Assembly: GCF_900590885.1 (NCBI RefSeq)
Contig: NZ_UUON01000024.1
Coordinates: 456,581 to 520,580, forward strand
Reading direction: 5' to 3'
Source: Pseudomonas viridiflava
GTDB taxonomy: Bacteria; Pseudomonadota; Gammaproteobacteria; Pseudomonadales; Pseudomonadaceae
Length of the DNA: 64,000 nucleotides
Part shown: positions 1-8,514 of the stretch, piece after piece
How positions within the stretch are numbered: position 1 is the first letter of the stretch
How the letters are laid out: every line of letters starts with the position of its first letter
Position numbers and translations under genes: made by a program
Notes under the pieces: model-generated
What the model saw: the letters and a program-made list of their open reading frames with translations, nothing else
Databases searched by the model: none
What the model was told of the DNA's origin: nothing

Positions 1-1379
1 GTGCTGGTGCGGTCGACCATGTCGCCGACGGCGGCGCGGTAGTCGTCCCATTTATCGCGGTTGCGCCAGTCGTCTTCGGTGATCTTGAAGCGCTTGAAGG
101 GGATGTTCTCGCGAGCCTGAAAGCGTTCCAACTGGGTCTGTTTGTCGATGGCCAGCCAGAACTTGACCACGATCACGCCCGCGTCACGCAGTTGCTCTTC
201 AAAGTCGTTGATCTCGCCATAGGCGCGCATCCAGTCGGCCGGGGTGCAGAAGCCTTCGATGCGCTCCACCAGCACGCGGCCGTACCACGAGCGGTCGAAC
301 ACGGTGAACATGCCGCGCGCGGGGATTTTCTGCCAGAACCGCCACAGGTAGGGCTGGGCGCGTTCGTCTTCGCTCGGCGCGGCAATCGGCACGATATGGT
401 ACTGGCGCGGGTCCAGCGCGGCGGCCACGCGACGAATCGCCCCGCCCTTGCCTGCTGCATCGTTGCCCTCAAATACCGTGACCAGCGCGTGCTTGCGCAT
501 GCGTTTGTCGCGCATCAGGCCGGAGAAACGCGCCTGCTCGGTGATCAGCTGTTCTTCATAATCGTCCTTGTCCAGGCGCAGGGTCAGGTCGAGGCTGTCG
601 AGCAGGCTCTTCTTGTCCACCGAGGCGATCAGCGGCGCCGGGTTCATGCCGCTGGGCTTGCCCTTGGGCAACTTCAGCGCGTTTTGCAGGCTTTCAAGCA
701 GGATCTTGCCCACGGTCAGGCTGCGGTAATGCGCGTCCACGCCTTCGATCACGTGCCATGGCGCGTAGTCGCGGCTGGTACGGCGCAGGATGCGTTCACC
801 GAAATGCACAAACTTGTCGTAGGTCTCGGACTGTTGCCAATCCAGTGGGCTGATGCGCCAGCTGTGCAGCGGGTCATCGGCCAGGGCCTTGAGGCGTGCC
901 TTCATTTGCTTCTTGGAGAGGTGAAACCAGAACTTGAAGATCAGCGCGCCTTCGTCGCAGAGCATCTTCTCCAGGCGTTCGGCCCCGGCGATGGCCTGGT
1001 CCAGGCGCGCGTCCTTGATCTGCCCGTGCACCCGGCTTTGCAGCATCTGGCTGTACCAGTTGCCGAAAAATATGCCCATGCGGCCCTTGGCTGGCAGCTG
1101 GCGCCAGTAGCGCCAGGCCGGTGGCCGGGCCAGTTCTTCGTCGGTCTGCTGGTCGAAGGTGCGCACCTCGATGAGGCGCGGGTCCATCCATTCATTCAGC
1201 AGCTTGACGGTTTCGCCCTTGCCCGCTCCCTCGATGCCATTGATCAGGATGATCACCGGGAAGCGCTTCTGCTGTTGCAGCTCGTACTGCACCTCCAGCA
1301 GGGCTTCGCGCAGGGCCGGCACTTCGGCGTCATAGGTGTCTTTGTCGATGGCGTGACCGATTTCGGCGGATTCGAACAT
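1..1379 (-). CDS. pap: polyphosphate:AMP phosphotransferase (PPK2 family), 3' end missing
   Basis: Partial gene running off the left edge; 459 codons are visible. The product should transfer phosphate from polyphosphate to AMP to give ADP in the cytoplasm. Two tandem PPK2-type kinase domains are visible, each with a Walker A loop: NGIEGAGKGET near residue 50 and FEGNDAAGKGG near residue 305, each followed by the arginine/tryptophan-rich lid region typical of the family. The family is usually about 500 residues, so only some 40 C-terminal residues are missing. The ATG at 1379 is followed by MFESAEIGHAI, which matches the usual family start. It is divergent from mnmC. Confidence is high from the doubled PPK2 layout, which marks the AMP-phosphorylating class. 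Confidence 0.93.
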   Translation of the reverse strand, partial: MFESAEIGHAIDKDTYDAEVPALREALLEVQYELQQQKRFPVIILINGIEGAGKGETVKLLNEWMDPRLIEVRTFDQQTDEELARPPAWRYWRQLPAKGRMGIFFGNWYSQMLQSRVHGQIKDARLDQAIAGAERLEKMLCDEGALIFKFWFHLSKKQMKARLKALADDPLHSWRISPLDWQQSETYDKFVHFGERILRRTSRDYAPWHVIEGVDAHYRSLTVGKILLESLQNALKLPKGKPSGMNPAPLIASVDKKSLLDSLDLTLRLDKDDYEEQLITEQARFSGLMRDKRMRKHALVTVFEGNDAAGKGGAIRRVAAALDPRQYHIVPIAAPSEDERAQPYLWRFWQKIPARGMFTVFDRSWYGRVLVERIEGFCTPADWMRAYGEINDFEEQLRDAGVIVVKFWLAIDKQTQLERFQARENIPFKRFKITEDDWRNRDKWDDYRAAVGDMVDRTS

Positions 1380-1520
1380 GGGCAGCTCCGTTTCAAGATG
1401 GATCAAGACTAGCGGATTGGGCAACAACACGCGGGAGGAAATTCCACCCGCGCTTGCCATGGGTCAATTCAATCGCGGTTGATCGGCTAGAATGGCCGCC
1501 TTGTGTTTACCGAGCCGCCC

Positions 1521-3500
1521 ATGAACCCCATCTCCCACGCCCAGCTCGACTGGGACGACCAAGGCCGCCCGCACTCGCGGGTCTTCGATGACGTGTACTT
1601 CTCCGACCAGTCGGGCCTGGAAGAAACCCGCTACGTGTTCCTTGAGCAGAACCGTTTGCAGGAACGTTTTGCCGCGCTGGCGGACGGCGGACGGCTGGTG
1701 ATCGGCGAGACCGGCTTTGGCACCGGGCTGAATTTCCTGTGTGCCTGGCAGTTGTTCGAGCAGCACGCGGTCAAAGGTGCGCGCCTGCACTTTGTCAGCG
1801 TGGAGAAATACCCGCTGAGCCACGCCGACCTGCAGCGCGCCCTGGCCCTGTGGCCGGAACTGAAGCCGTTGGCCGAACAGTTGCTGGCCCAGTACATTGC
1901 TATCCACCAGGGCTTCCAGCGCCTGGTGCTGGATAACGGCCGTGTGACCCTGACCCTGTTGATCGGCGATGCCCTGGAGCAACTGCCGCAACTGGATGCG
2001 CAGATTGACGCGTGGTTTCTCGACGGTTTCGCCCCGGCAAAAAACCCCGACATGTGGACCGCCGAGCTGTTCGCCGAACTGGCGCGGCTGGCGGCGCCGG
2101 GCTCGACCATCAGCACCTTCACCAGCACCGGCTGGGTGCGCCGGCTGATCAACGCGGCCGGCTTCAAGATGAAGCGCACGCCGGGCATCGGGCATAAATG
2201 GGAAATCCTGCGTGGCGAGTTCCTTGGCTGGCCGGCTGAAACACCTGAGCCGGCCGTCAGCAAACCCTGGTTCGCGCGCCCTGCCCCGCTGGCCGGCCCG
2301 CGCCATGCCATGGTGATCGGCGGCGGCCTGGCCGGTTGTGCCACGGCCGCCAGCCTGGCAGCGCGCGGCTGGCAGGTCAGCCTGCTGGAACGTCACGGCG
2401 CATTGGCCCAGGAAGCTTCCGGCAACCCGCAAGGTGTGCTGTACCTCAAGCTGTCGGCCCATGGCACGGCGCTGTCCCAGCTGATATTGAGTGGCTTTGG
2501 GCATACCCGACGCCTGCTCGAACACTTGCAGCGGGGCGTCGACTGGGATGGCTGCGGCGTGCTGCAACTGGCGTTCAACGCCAAGGAGGCCGAGCGCCAG
2601 GCGCAGTTGGCCGAGGCGTTCGCGCCGGGCCTGCTGCACCTGCTTGAGCGTGAACCGGCGCAGCTCCAGGCCGGCATTGCGCTGGAGCACGGCGGGCTGT
2701 TTTACCCCGAAGGCGGCTGGGTACACCCGCCGGCATTGTGCCAATGGCAGGCCACGCACCCGCGAATCACGCTGCTGCAACACCATGAAGCCCTGGAGTT
2801 GCAGCGGGTCGACGGCCAGTGGCAGGCCCACTGTCGCGACGGCCTGCTGGTCAGCGCGAGCGTGGTGGTGCTGGCCGGCGCCGCCGAGGTAAAACGCTTC
2901 CCCTTCAGCGCCGACCTGCCGCTCAAGCGCATTCGCGGGCAAATCACCAAGCTTGCGCAAACCGCGCAAAGCCAGGCGCTGGCTACCGTGGTGTGCGCCG
3001 AGGGCTATGTGGCCCCGGCCCGCCTGGGGGAGCACACCCTCGGCGCCAGCTTCGACTTCAAGAGCGACGACCTCACGCCCACCGCCGCCGAGCACGCCGG
3101 CAACCTCGATATGCTGCGCGAGATTTCCCCCGACCTGGCCCAGCGCCTGGGCGCCGACCATATGGCCCCCGAACAGCTCGAAGGCCGCGCCGCCTTCCGC
3201 TGCACCAGCCCCGACTACCTGCCCATCGTCGGGCCGCTGGCCGAGCGCGGCGCTTTCGATGAGGCCTATGCGGCGCTGCGCAAGGATGCCCGCCAGGCGC
3301 CGGACGTGGCCTGCCCCTGGCTGGACGGTTTATACGTTAACAGCGGCCACGGCTCGCGAGGGCTGATTACTGCCCCCTTGTGTGCAGAACTGCTGGCTGC
3401 ATGGCTGGAGAATGAGCCGTTGCCATTACCCAGGAGCGTGGTCGAAGCCTGCCATCCATTGCGATTTGCAGTGCGCACGTTGATTCGCGGCAAGGGCTAG
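1521..3500 (+). CDS. mnmC: bifunctional tRNA mnm5s2U biosynthesis protein MnmC
   Basis: Cytoplasmic tRNA-modifying enzyme of 659 residues acting on U34 of several tRNAs. The N-terminal part (about 1-235) is the SAM methyltransferase with GETGFGTGLNFL. The C-terminal part (about 250-659) is the FAD oxidoreductase, with the dinucleotide-binding motif VIGGGLAGCATAASLAARG. A GTG six codons upstream (1503) is in frame, but the ATG at 1521 (MNPISHAQLDWD) fits the family start. Its TAG stop overlaps the stop of the convergent 1598-aa gene in the tetranucleotide CTAG, leaving no room for a terminator between them. Confidence 0.95.
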   Translation: MNPISHAQLDWDDQGRPHSRVFDDVYFSDQSGLEETRYVFLEQNRLQERFAALADGGRLVIGETGFGTGLNFLCAWQLFEQHAVKGARLHFVSVEKYPLSHADLQRALALWPELKPLAEQLLAQYIAIHQGFQRLVLDNGRVTLTLLIGDALEQLPQLDAQIDAWFLDGFAPAKNPDMWTAELFAELARLAAPGSTISTFTSTGWVRRLINAAGFKMKRTPGIGHKWEILRGEFLGWPAETPEPAVSKPWFARPAPLAGPRHAMVIGGGLAGCATAASLAARGWQVSLLERHGALAQEASGNPQGVLYLKLSAHGTALSQLILSGFGHTRRLLEHLQRGVDWDGCGVLQLAFNAKEAERQAQLAEAFAPGLLHLLEREPAQLQAGIALEHGGLFYPEGGWVHPPALCQWQATHPRITLLQHHEALELQRVDGQWQAHCRDGLLVSASVVVLAGAAEVKRFPFSADLPLKRIRGQITKLAQTAQSQALATVVCAEGYVAPARLGEHTLGASFDFKSDDLTPTAAEHAGNLDMLREISPDLAQRLGADHMAPEQLEGRAAFRCTSPDYLPIVGPLAERGAFDEAYAALRKDARQAPDVACPWLDGLYVNSGHGSRGLITAPLCAELLAAWLENEPLPLPRSVVEACHPLRFAVRTLIRGKG

Positions 3501-6500
3501 ATCGGGCACTGCAGCGTCAGCGGTTTATCCGCATCCTCCAGCGCTGTGCGGGTCAGGCGTTCCACCAGTTGCTCGCGGGCTTGCTGATGGTCGGTCTGCA
3601 GCTCGAGCGCCTGGGCCAGGTAGGTACCGGCGGCAACGTCCAGCGCGTTGTATCGGGCGTCGAAGGCGTGGCTCACGCGGGTGAATTCGGCAGCGAACTG
3701 ACGCTTGAGGTACTCCAGCCAAAACCCCTGGCGTGCCAGGAATCGCCCCAGATCGGAGCTCAATTCCCGCGAGGTGACTTGCACGATCGCCTCGGCCAGG
3801 TCCTCCTGGCTCACACCACCGACGTCACGGTAGGTGATGCTTTCCGGCTGCCCCGGCAGGTCCAGGGTCTTGGCCAACCCGCTGCGGTACACCAGGCGCA
3901 CGGCGAGTTGGTCGGCAATGTTTTTACGGCGGCTGAAGACGTCGGAAATACTGTCTACTTGCTCCAGGCGAAACAGCCCACGCCCCAGTTTGAGCAGAAT
4001 CGCGACACTGGGCCGGGTCACGCCGGCTTCTTTCATGGCCTTGTCGAGCATCACCGTGACTTCCATTTCACTGAAGCTGTAGGCCGCCGCGTCCACGCAA
4101 TTGGGCTCGCCCCGCGCCAGGTTGAATAACAACTCGCGCAGTTCGTTGTCCTTGATGGCCGCGTCCATCACCTGCCACACCCGCCGGATCAGGTCTTGGC
4201 GCACCTGCTTGTATTGCGGGGTATCGACCATCTGCCGCAGCACGCCGAAAAAATCCCCGGAGCGCCAGTCATCCTTGAGCAACTCCCATTTGGCCCGGCG
4301 CTCGAGATACACATCGGCGGTCTCTCCTTCAAGCCAGGCCTGGCTCGAGCGCAGTTCACTCAGCAGGGCGATGTCGTCGTCCTGCACGCCCATGCCCACG
4401 CCTGTGCGGCGGCGATATTCGTCGAGGTCCTGGCGGCCCTGCAGCGAGATCGGGTTGAGCCGCAGGTTGATTTTTTCGGTCACCGCGACGGGCGCGCTGA
4501 AGAGCTCCGAGGGCAATTCGACAATGAGGTTTTCCCGCAGGTTGGCGTCTTCCAGGTGCAAGCGCGTGAGCAACCCCTCGGGCAATTCCCGGGCACGGGT
4601 GTCGCGCAGGTTCAGGTGCTGCAACTGATCCATGTGCGCGACCGAAGGCGTTTCACCCAAAGGGTTGCTGCTTAAATCCAGGGCGCGCAGACCACGCATG
4701 GCTTGCAACTTTCTGGTGGTGGCGTCGGTAAGGTTGAGCCGGTTGTGTGCCAGGCTCAGGCGCTCAAGCGCCGGCATGTGGGACAGCACTTCGGGCAACC
4801 AGGTGAGCTGGTTGTTGTCCAGTTCCAGTGCGCGCAGCCCTTTGAACGCCTTGAGGAAATACGCGACATCGGTGTCCAGCTGCATGTTTTTCAGGGACAG
4901 CCGCTGCACATGGCCAAAGTCGATATCTTCCGGCAACGTCGGCAGTTTGCCGACGCGCATGTCGTCCAGGCTCAGGCCATACACCGAGGTACGCTGTGCA
5001 TCCTTCAACCGGGTCTGGTGGCGCCAGGCACTGCGCAAACGGTCGGCCACTTGTTGACGGCTATGGCGATAGTCCTCGAGGCGGCCGGGGAGCGTGCGCA
5101 TGTCCGCATCCTGTTGCACCCAGGCCTTGAGCAGTGCTTGCAGCTTGGCCAGTTGCTGTTCGCGTTGGCGCACGGCAGTGGCCCGCGACACATCGTCATC
5201 GCCCAGGCTCTCGATCAGTTCGCGGGCCTGTGGCTCGGTGAAGAACGGGTACAGGCCGATGACCTTACGCACCAGGGTTCGCTGCGCACGTGTCAGCGGC
5301 GCCGGCGGCACAGGGTCGATCACCTGGCAGGCCCCGAGCGGCGCGACCGGTTCGGCAGGCACCTCGCTGCGCACCGTCAGCGCGCGGTCGAGCAGCTGAT
5401 AACGCAGGCGCTGGGCATCCGATACGCTGCTGCCCCCAATGTCCAACGCGGTGCGCATGCTGACGGGCAACGCCTGCAACGTCGCGCGATAGAACCCTTG
5501 CGGGCCGCTGAAGAGTTCGCCCAAGGCCCGCCCGTCGCGCTCAAAGGCCGTGTATTGCTCGGCGTTCCTGACCACGATGCGGGTGTGCGTGGTGATCGCA
5601 TCGCCAACCCGTTCCAGCACCGGGCCATTGATCGCCCCGTCGCGCAGTTGCAACTGAAACCCCGACGGCCAACCCGGCAATTGCCGTAACAGGCGCAAGG
5701 AAAATCCATGGGCCTGGGCGTCTGCCAACTGCGGCAAATGAAAGCTGGCCGTAAGGCGCTCGTGCTGGATCTGCACCAGCGCCTCGCGCGCCGACTGGGC
5801 CAGCGCCAACGGCACACGGCGCTCGTCGCGCAGGTGAATGCGGTCGACACTGCTGGCGTTGGCGATCACCTCTTCGGCGATCTTCGCGGGCAGGCCCGGC
5901 ACCTGCTCGATCAGCCGCGCCTGCTCGGGCCCCGCGACCTGGTCATAGGCCGCGTAGAGCCGTTGATGCAGGGGTTTGCAGTCGGTTTTCAAGGTCTGCG
6001 CCAGGCGCCGTGCCAACGCCTCTTGCGGGGTTTCGCCGGAGGTGGCAAGCGCGTCGCCCATCAGCGCGTCGAGCTCATTCTGGTACACGCCGTCGGTCAC
6101 GCCCAGCAGCACTTCACCTTCTTCCAGCCGATCATGGGTGATGGGCACGCTCAATTCATTGTCGATGCGCGCATCCGCCGGGAACGTTGCCGCGACGTGG
6201 CCTTCGGCGTCCAGCACCTCAAGGTAGCGCCCACGGGGCCAGCCCGGCATCAGCGGCAAGGCCTCCAGTTGCAGGGCGAGGTTTTCCCGGGTGAAGGGCT
6301 GGCGCTTTTCCAGGCGCCAGATCAAGTCCTGAATCTTCTGGTCCAGGCCGAACCGCTGGATGCTGTCCTGCACACTGCCCGGCAGCCCGAGGTTTTCCCG
6401 GCCCCACGCCTGCACCTGGGGCAGTTGCACATCACTGGCCTGACAGATCTGTTCCAGGCGTGCATCGCTCAGCACTGCAAGGCTCGGGGCGAGGCGGCGC

Positions 6501-8293
6501 AAACCATACAGGTTGGTGTTCCAGGATCCCGGCCGCTCATGAACCGAACGCCAGCCGCCGCCACCGTTATGCACCACCGGCGGTGAATAAGCCTGCAAGC
6601 GTCGCGGATGACGGATACGCCACTGCCCTTTGAGCGGGTCGAAACGTACGGCGTAGGCACGCTCGTCGATGCTGATCCACGGTTGGCCGTCATGCCAGGA
6701 GAACCCCTGGGCATCCGGTTTTTCAAGCGCGACCGGCTGTTCGTAAGGCTTGAGGCTGGGGCGCCACAACCGGGGTTGGCCATCCATGTTCTCAATCGCC
6801 TCGACGTCATCGAACGCCGCCGGATTGTCCCGAGCTACACGCCGCAGCGCGCCGACAATTTTGCCGCCGAGTGCAAACGCTGCCATGGAAGCCACCCCCT
6901 CCAGCACCGTGCGTAAGTGCGCCAACGCCCGGCTGCGGTCCTGATGGCGCCAATCCTGTACCCCTTCGTAGATTTCGCCGAGCATCTGCCCGACCGCCAC
7001 GCCCAGCATCAACTGGCCGATCACCGGTACAAAAAAACCGGCGAGGTTGAGCAGGTCCAGGCCCAGCGACTCATAGTCCCGCCAGCGCTGGTCGCGCAGC
7101 GCCTGGTCGACATCCGCCGTGGGCACCGCCAGCACCCGGCTGTCCTTTTGCAGCTTGCCGACGGTGCTATTGAAGAAAAACTGAAACAACCCGGCGTTGA
7201 TCGCCAGGGGTTTGATCAGCCCCAGGGATTTGCCTGGAGAAAACCGGTTGAAAAAATCCACCCGCGAGGCTTCATCCAGATAGCGCGCGAAAAACTGCGC
7301 ATAACTTTTTACTTGCAGCTTCAAGGTCAGGTATTGCTGAAACGCCGCAAAGGTCGGGTATTCGAAGATCGGCCGATACGGCTCCCCCGGCATATAAACG
7401 ATGCAGCGGGTTTGCGGCTGCGTGTCGATCGCCGCCAGGGCAAACACCACCACGCCCCACAGGCAGCACTCATGCACGTCCAGGCCATGGCAGAGCAGCG
7501 GGCGGTCATCCAGCGTCAGGCTGCCCAGCGTCGATTGGCTGAGGTTGGGCCCTGCCCGGGTAAGCCCCAATAACAGCTTGAACGCCGCCTCGCCGATGTC
7601 GCCGCGCATGTACGCCAGGTACACATCCGCCGCCATGTCATAGACTTTCAGTTGCTTGATCTGGCTGGCATCGGGGTTGTGCAGCCACTCATCAGCCAGC
7701 GGCAAAGCCTGGTTCAACCCTGCCTGCAAGTGCGCCTGGTAGCGGCGTCCCAGATCCAGCTCGCGGCAGAACCCGGCAAACGCCGGCACACTCAGTTCCG
7801 GCACCTGCGCCCCAGTGCCGCCCCGATGCACGGCGCTGTCTTTGGGGAACCGCTCCCCTTGCGCCTCTTGTTCGGAAAAATTCTGCATTGCCGCCTGCAG
7901 TAACACCCGGGTTTCGACGACGATCTTCGGCGCATGCGGGGAGATCGGCGAGGGGGCGGGGTCGAACCACGGCCAGGGCAGGTGCAGGTAATCGCGCCTC
8001 ACGTCCAGGCTTACGCCAAAGCGGTTTTGCAGCCCCTGGGTCAGGGCTTGGGCGCAGAACTCATCGAGGTTTTTTATGCGCTGCAAAACGGCCTTGACCT
8101 TGGGTTCTTGAAGCCCGGCCAGCTCATGAAGCTTCTCCAGTTGCTCGACCAGTTCGGGTTTGGCGTTGAGCAGCCAGGCAGGGACCTGTTGTTGCAGCAC
8201 ATCGGCTTTATCCAGGTCGCCCGTCAGTTCCAGCAAGGTGGCCGATAGTTGCTGCGGAGTAAGTTGAACGGGGGCGGAATGGGGATCGGGCAT
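3497..8293 (-). CDS. giant LRR protein with C-terminal NEL-type E3 ubiquitin ligase domain
   Basis: 1598-residue protein. Residues about 170-480 resemble the dermonecrotic-toxin-like region of large Pseudomonas proteins, with the strand CIVYMPGEPYRPIFEYPTF near 300 and a hydrophobic stretch at about 415-485 (FFVPVIGQLMLGVAVGQML). Leucine-rich repeats follow at about 1117-1286 (for example LRALELDNNQLTWLPEVL). The C-terminus (about 1290-1598) has the NEL ligase pattern with the Cys-x-Asp catalytic motif PNCVDAA at Cys1399. NEL enzymes (IpaH, SspH, SlrP) ubiquitinate host proteins after secretion, so a role as a secreted effector is inferred. No signal peptide is seen. The ATG at 8293 follows AAGGAT; an upstream in-frame start at 8332 lacks such a site. 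No secretion or chaperone gene is adjacent. The substrate is unknown. Confidence 0.85.
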   Translation of the reverse strand: MPDPHSAPVQLTPQQLSATLLELTGDLDKADVLQQQVPAWLLNAKPELVEQLEKLHELAGLQEPKVKAVLQRIKNLDEFCAQALTQGLQNRFGVSLDVRRDYLHLPWPWFDPAPSPISPHAPKIVVETRVLLQAAMQNFSEQEAQGERFPKDSAVHRGGTGAQVPELSVPAFAGFCRELDLGRRYQAHLQAGLNQALPLADEWLHNPDASQIKQLKVYDMAADVYLAYMRGDIGEAAFKLLLGLTRAGPNLSQSTLGSLTLDDRPLLCHGLDVHECCLWGVVVFALAAIDTQPQTRCIVYMPGEPYRPIFEYPTFAAFQQYLTLKLQVKSYAQFFARYLDEASRVDFFNRFSPGKSLGLIKPLAINAGLFQFFFNSTVGKLQKDSRVLAVPTADVDQALRDQRWRDYESLGLDLLNLAGFFVPVIGQLMLGVAVGQMLGEIYEGVQDWRHQDRSRALAHLRTVLEGVASMAAFALGGKIVGALRRVARDNPAAFDDVEAIENMDGQPRLWRPSLKPYEQPVALEKPDAQGFSWHDGQPWISIDERAYAVRFDPLKGQWRIRHPRRLQAYSPPVVHNGGGGWRSVHERPGSWNTNLYGLRRLAPSLAVLSDARLEQICQASDVQLPQVQAWGRENLGLPGSVQDSIQRFGLDQKIQDLIWRLEKRQPFTRENLALQLEALPLMPGWPRGRYLEVLDAEGHVAATFPADARIDNELSVPITHDRLEEGEVLLGVTDGVYQNELDALMGDALATSGETPQEALARRLAQTLKTDCKPLHQRLYAAYDQVAGPEQARLIEQVPGLPAKIAEEVIANASSVDRIHLRDERRVPLALAQSAREALVQIQHERLTASFHLPQLADAQAHGFSLRLLRQLPGWPSGFQLQLRDGAINGPVLERVGDAITTHTRIVVRNAEQYTAFERDGRALGELFSGPQGFYRATLQALPVSMRTALDIGGSSVSDAQRLRYQLLDRALTVRSEVPAEPVAPLGACQVIDPVPPAPLTRAQRTLVRKVIGLYPFFTEPQARELIESLGDDDVSRATAVRQREQQLAKLQALLKAWVQQDADMRTLPGRLEDYRHSRQQVADRLRSAWRHQTRLKDAQRTSVYGLSLDDMRVGKLPTLPEDIDFGHVQRLSLKNMQLDTDVAYFLKAFKGLRALELDNNQLTWLPEVLSHMPALERLSLAHNRLNLTDATTRKLQAMRGLRALDLSSNPLGETPSVAHMDQLQHLNLRDTRARELPEGLLTRLHLEDANLRENLIVELPSELFSAPVAVTEKINLRLNPISLQGRQDLDEYRRRTGVGMGVQDDDIALLSELRSSQAWLEGETADVYLERRAKWELLKDDWRSGDFFGVLRQMVDTPQYKQVRQDLIRRVWQVMDAAIKDNELRELLFNLARGEPNCVDAAAYSFSEMEVTVMLDKAMKEAGVTRPSVAILLKLGRGLFRLEQVDSISDVFSRRKNIADQLAVRLVYRSGLAKTLDLPGQPESITYRDVGGVSQEDLAEAIVQVTSRELSSDLGRFLARQGFWLEYLKRQFAAEFTRVSHAFDARYNALDVAAGTYLAQALELQTDHQQAREQLVERLTRTALEDADKPLTLQCPI

Positions 8294-8354
8294 CGGCAAT
8301 ATCCTTGTTGCGCAAAATGAAGCGCGCACCATAACCAGCCACCGCCGCCAGCCT

Positions 8355-8368
8355 CACATAACTATGTG
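8355..8368. promoter_or_regulatory. short palindrome CACATA-AC-TATGTG upstream of the NEL gene
   Basis: Six-base perfect arms with a two-base centre, about 60 bases before the NEL gene start and 150 before the NAGGN operon. It could be an operator; the binding protein is unknown. Confidence 0.3.
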
Positions 8369-8452
8369 GCACCGACGTGCGGGGCCCCAAGCCGCCTGCT
8401 TATAACCGATTGATCTAAAACTCCGCCGATTCACCCGTGTCAGTTTCCGGGT

Positions 8453-8480
8453 AGCCGCCGTTTTGGCGCGGCTGTTTTTG
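8453..8480 (+). terminator. terminator-like hairpin in the leader of the NAGGN operon
   Basis: AGCCGC and GCGGCT arms around a nine-base loop, followed by GTTTTTG, ending 35 bases before the asnO-type gene. It could act as an attenuator or be the end of an upstream short transcript. The stem is only six pairs, so this is tentative. Confidence 0.4.
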
Positions 8481-8514
8481 CCCCCTCCCCAACGGAAAAA
8501 CCGGTAAGGACTTT

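Noticed and set aside
192..1412. 406-codon open frame antisense to the polyphosphate kinase gene
   Set aside because: The opposite strand carries a full PPK2 domain pair; the plus-strand frame is a GC-bias shadow with no recognisable domain.
8364..8379. TGGCAC...TGC considered as a sigma-54 promoter before the NAGGN operon
   Set aside because: The distance between the GG and GC elements does not fit the fixed spacing that sigma-54 requires.
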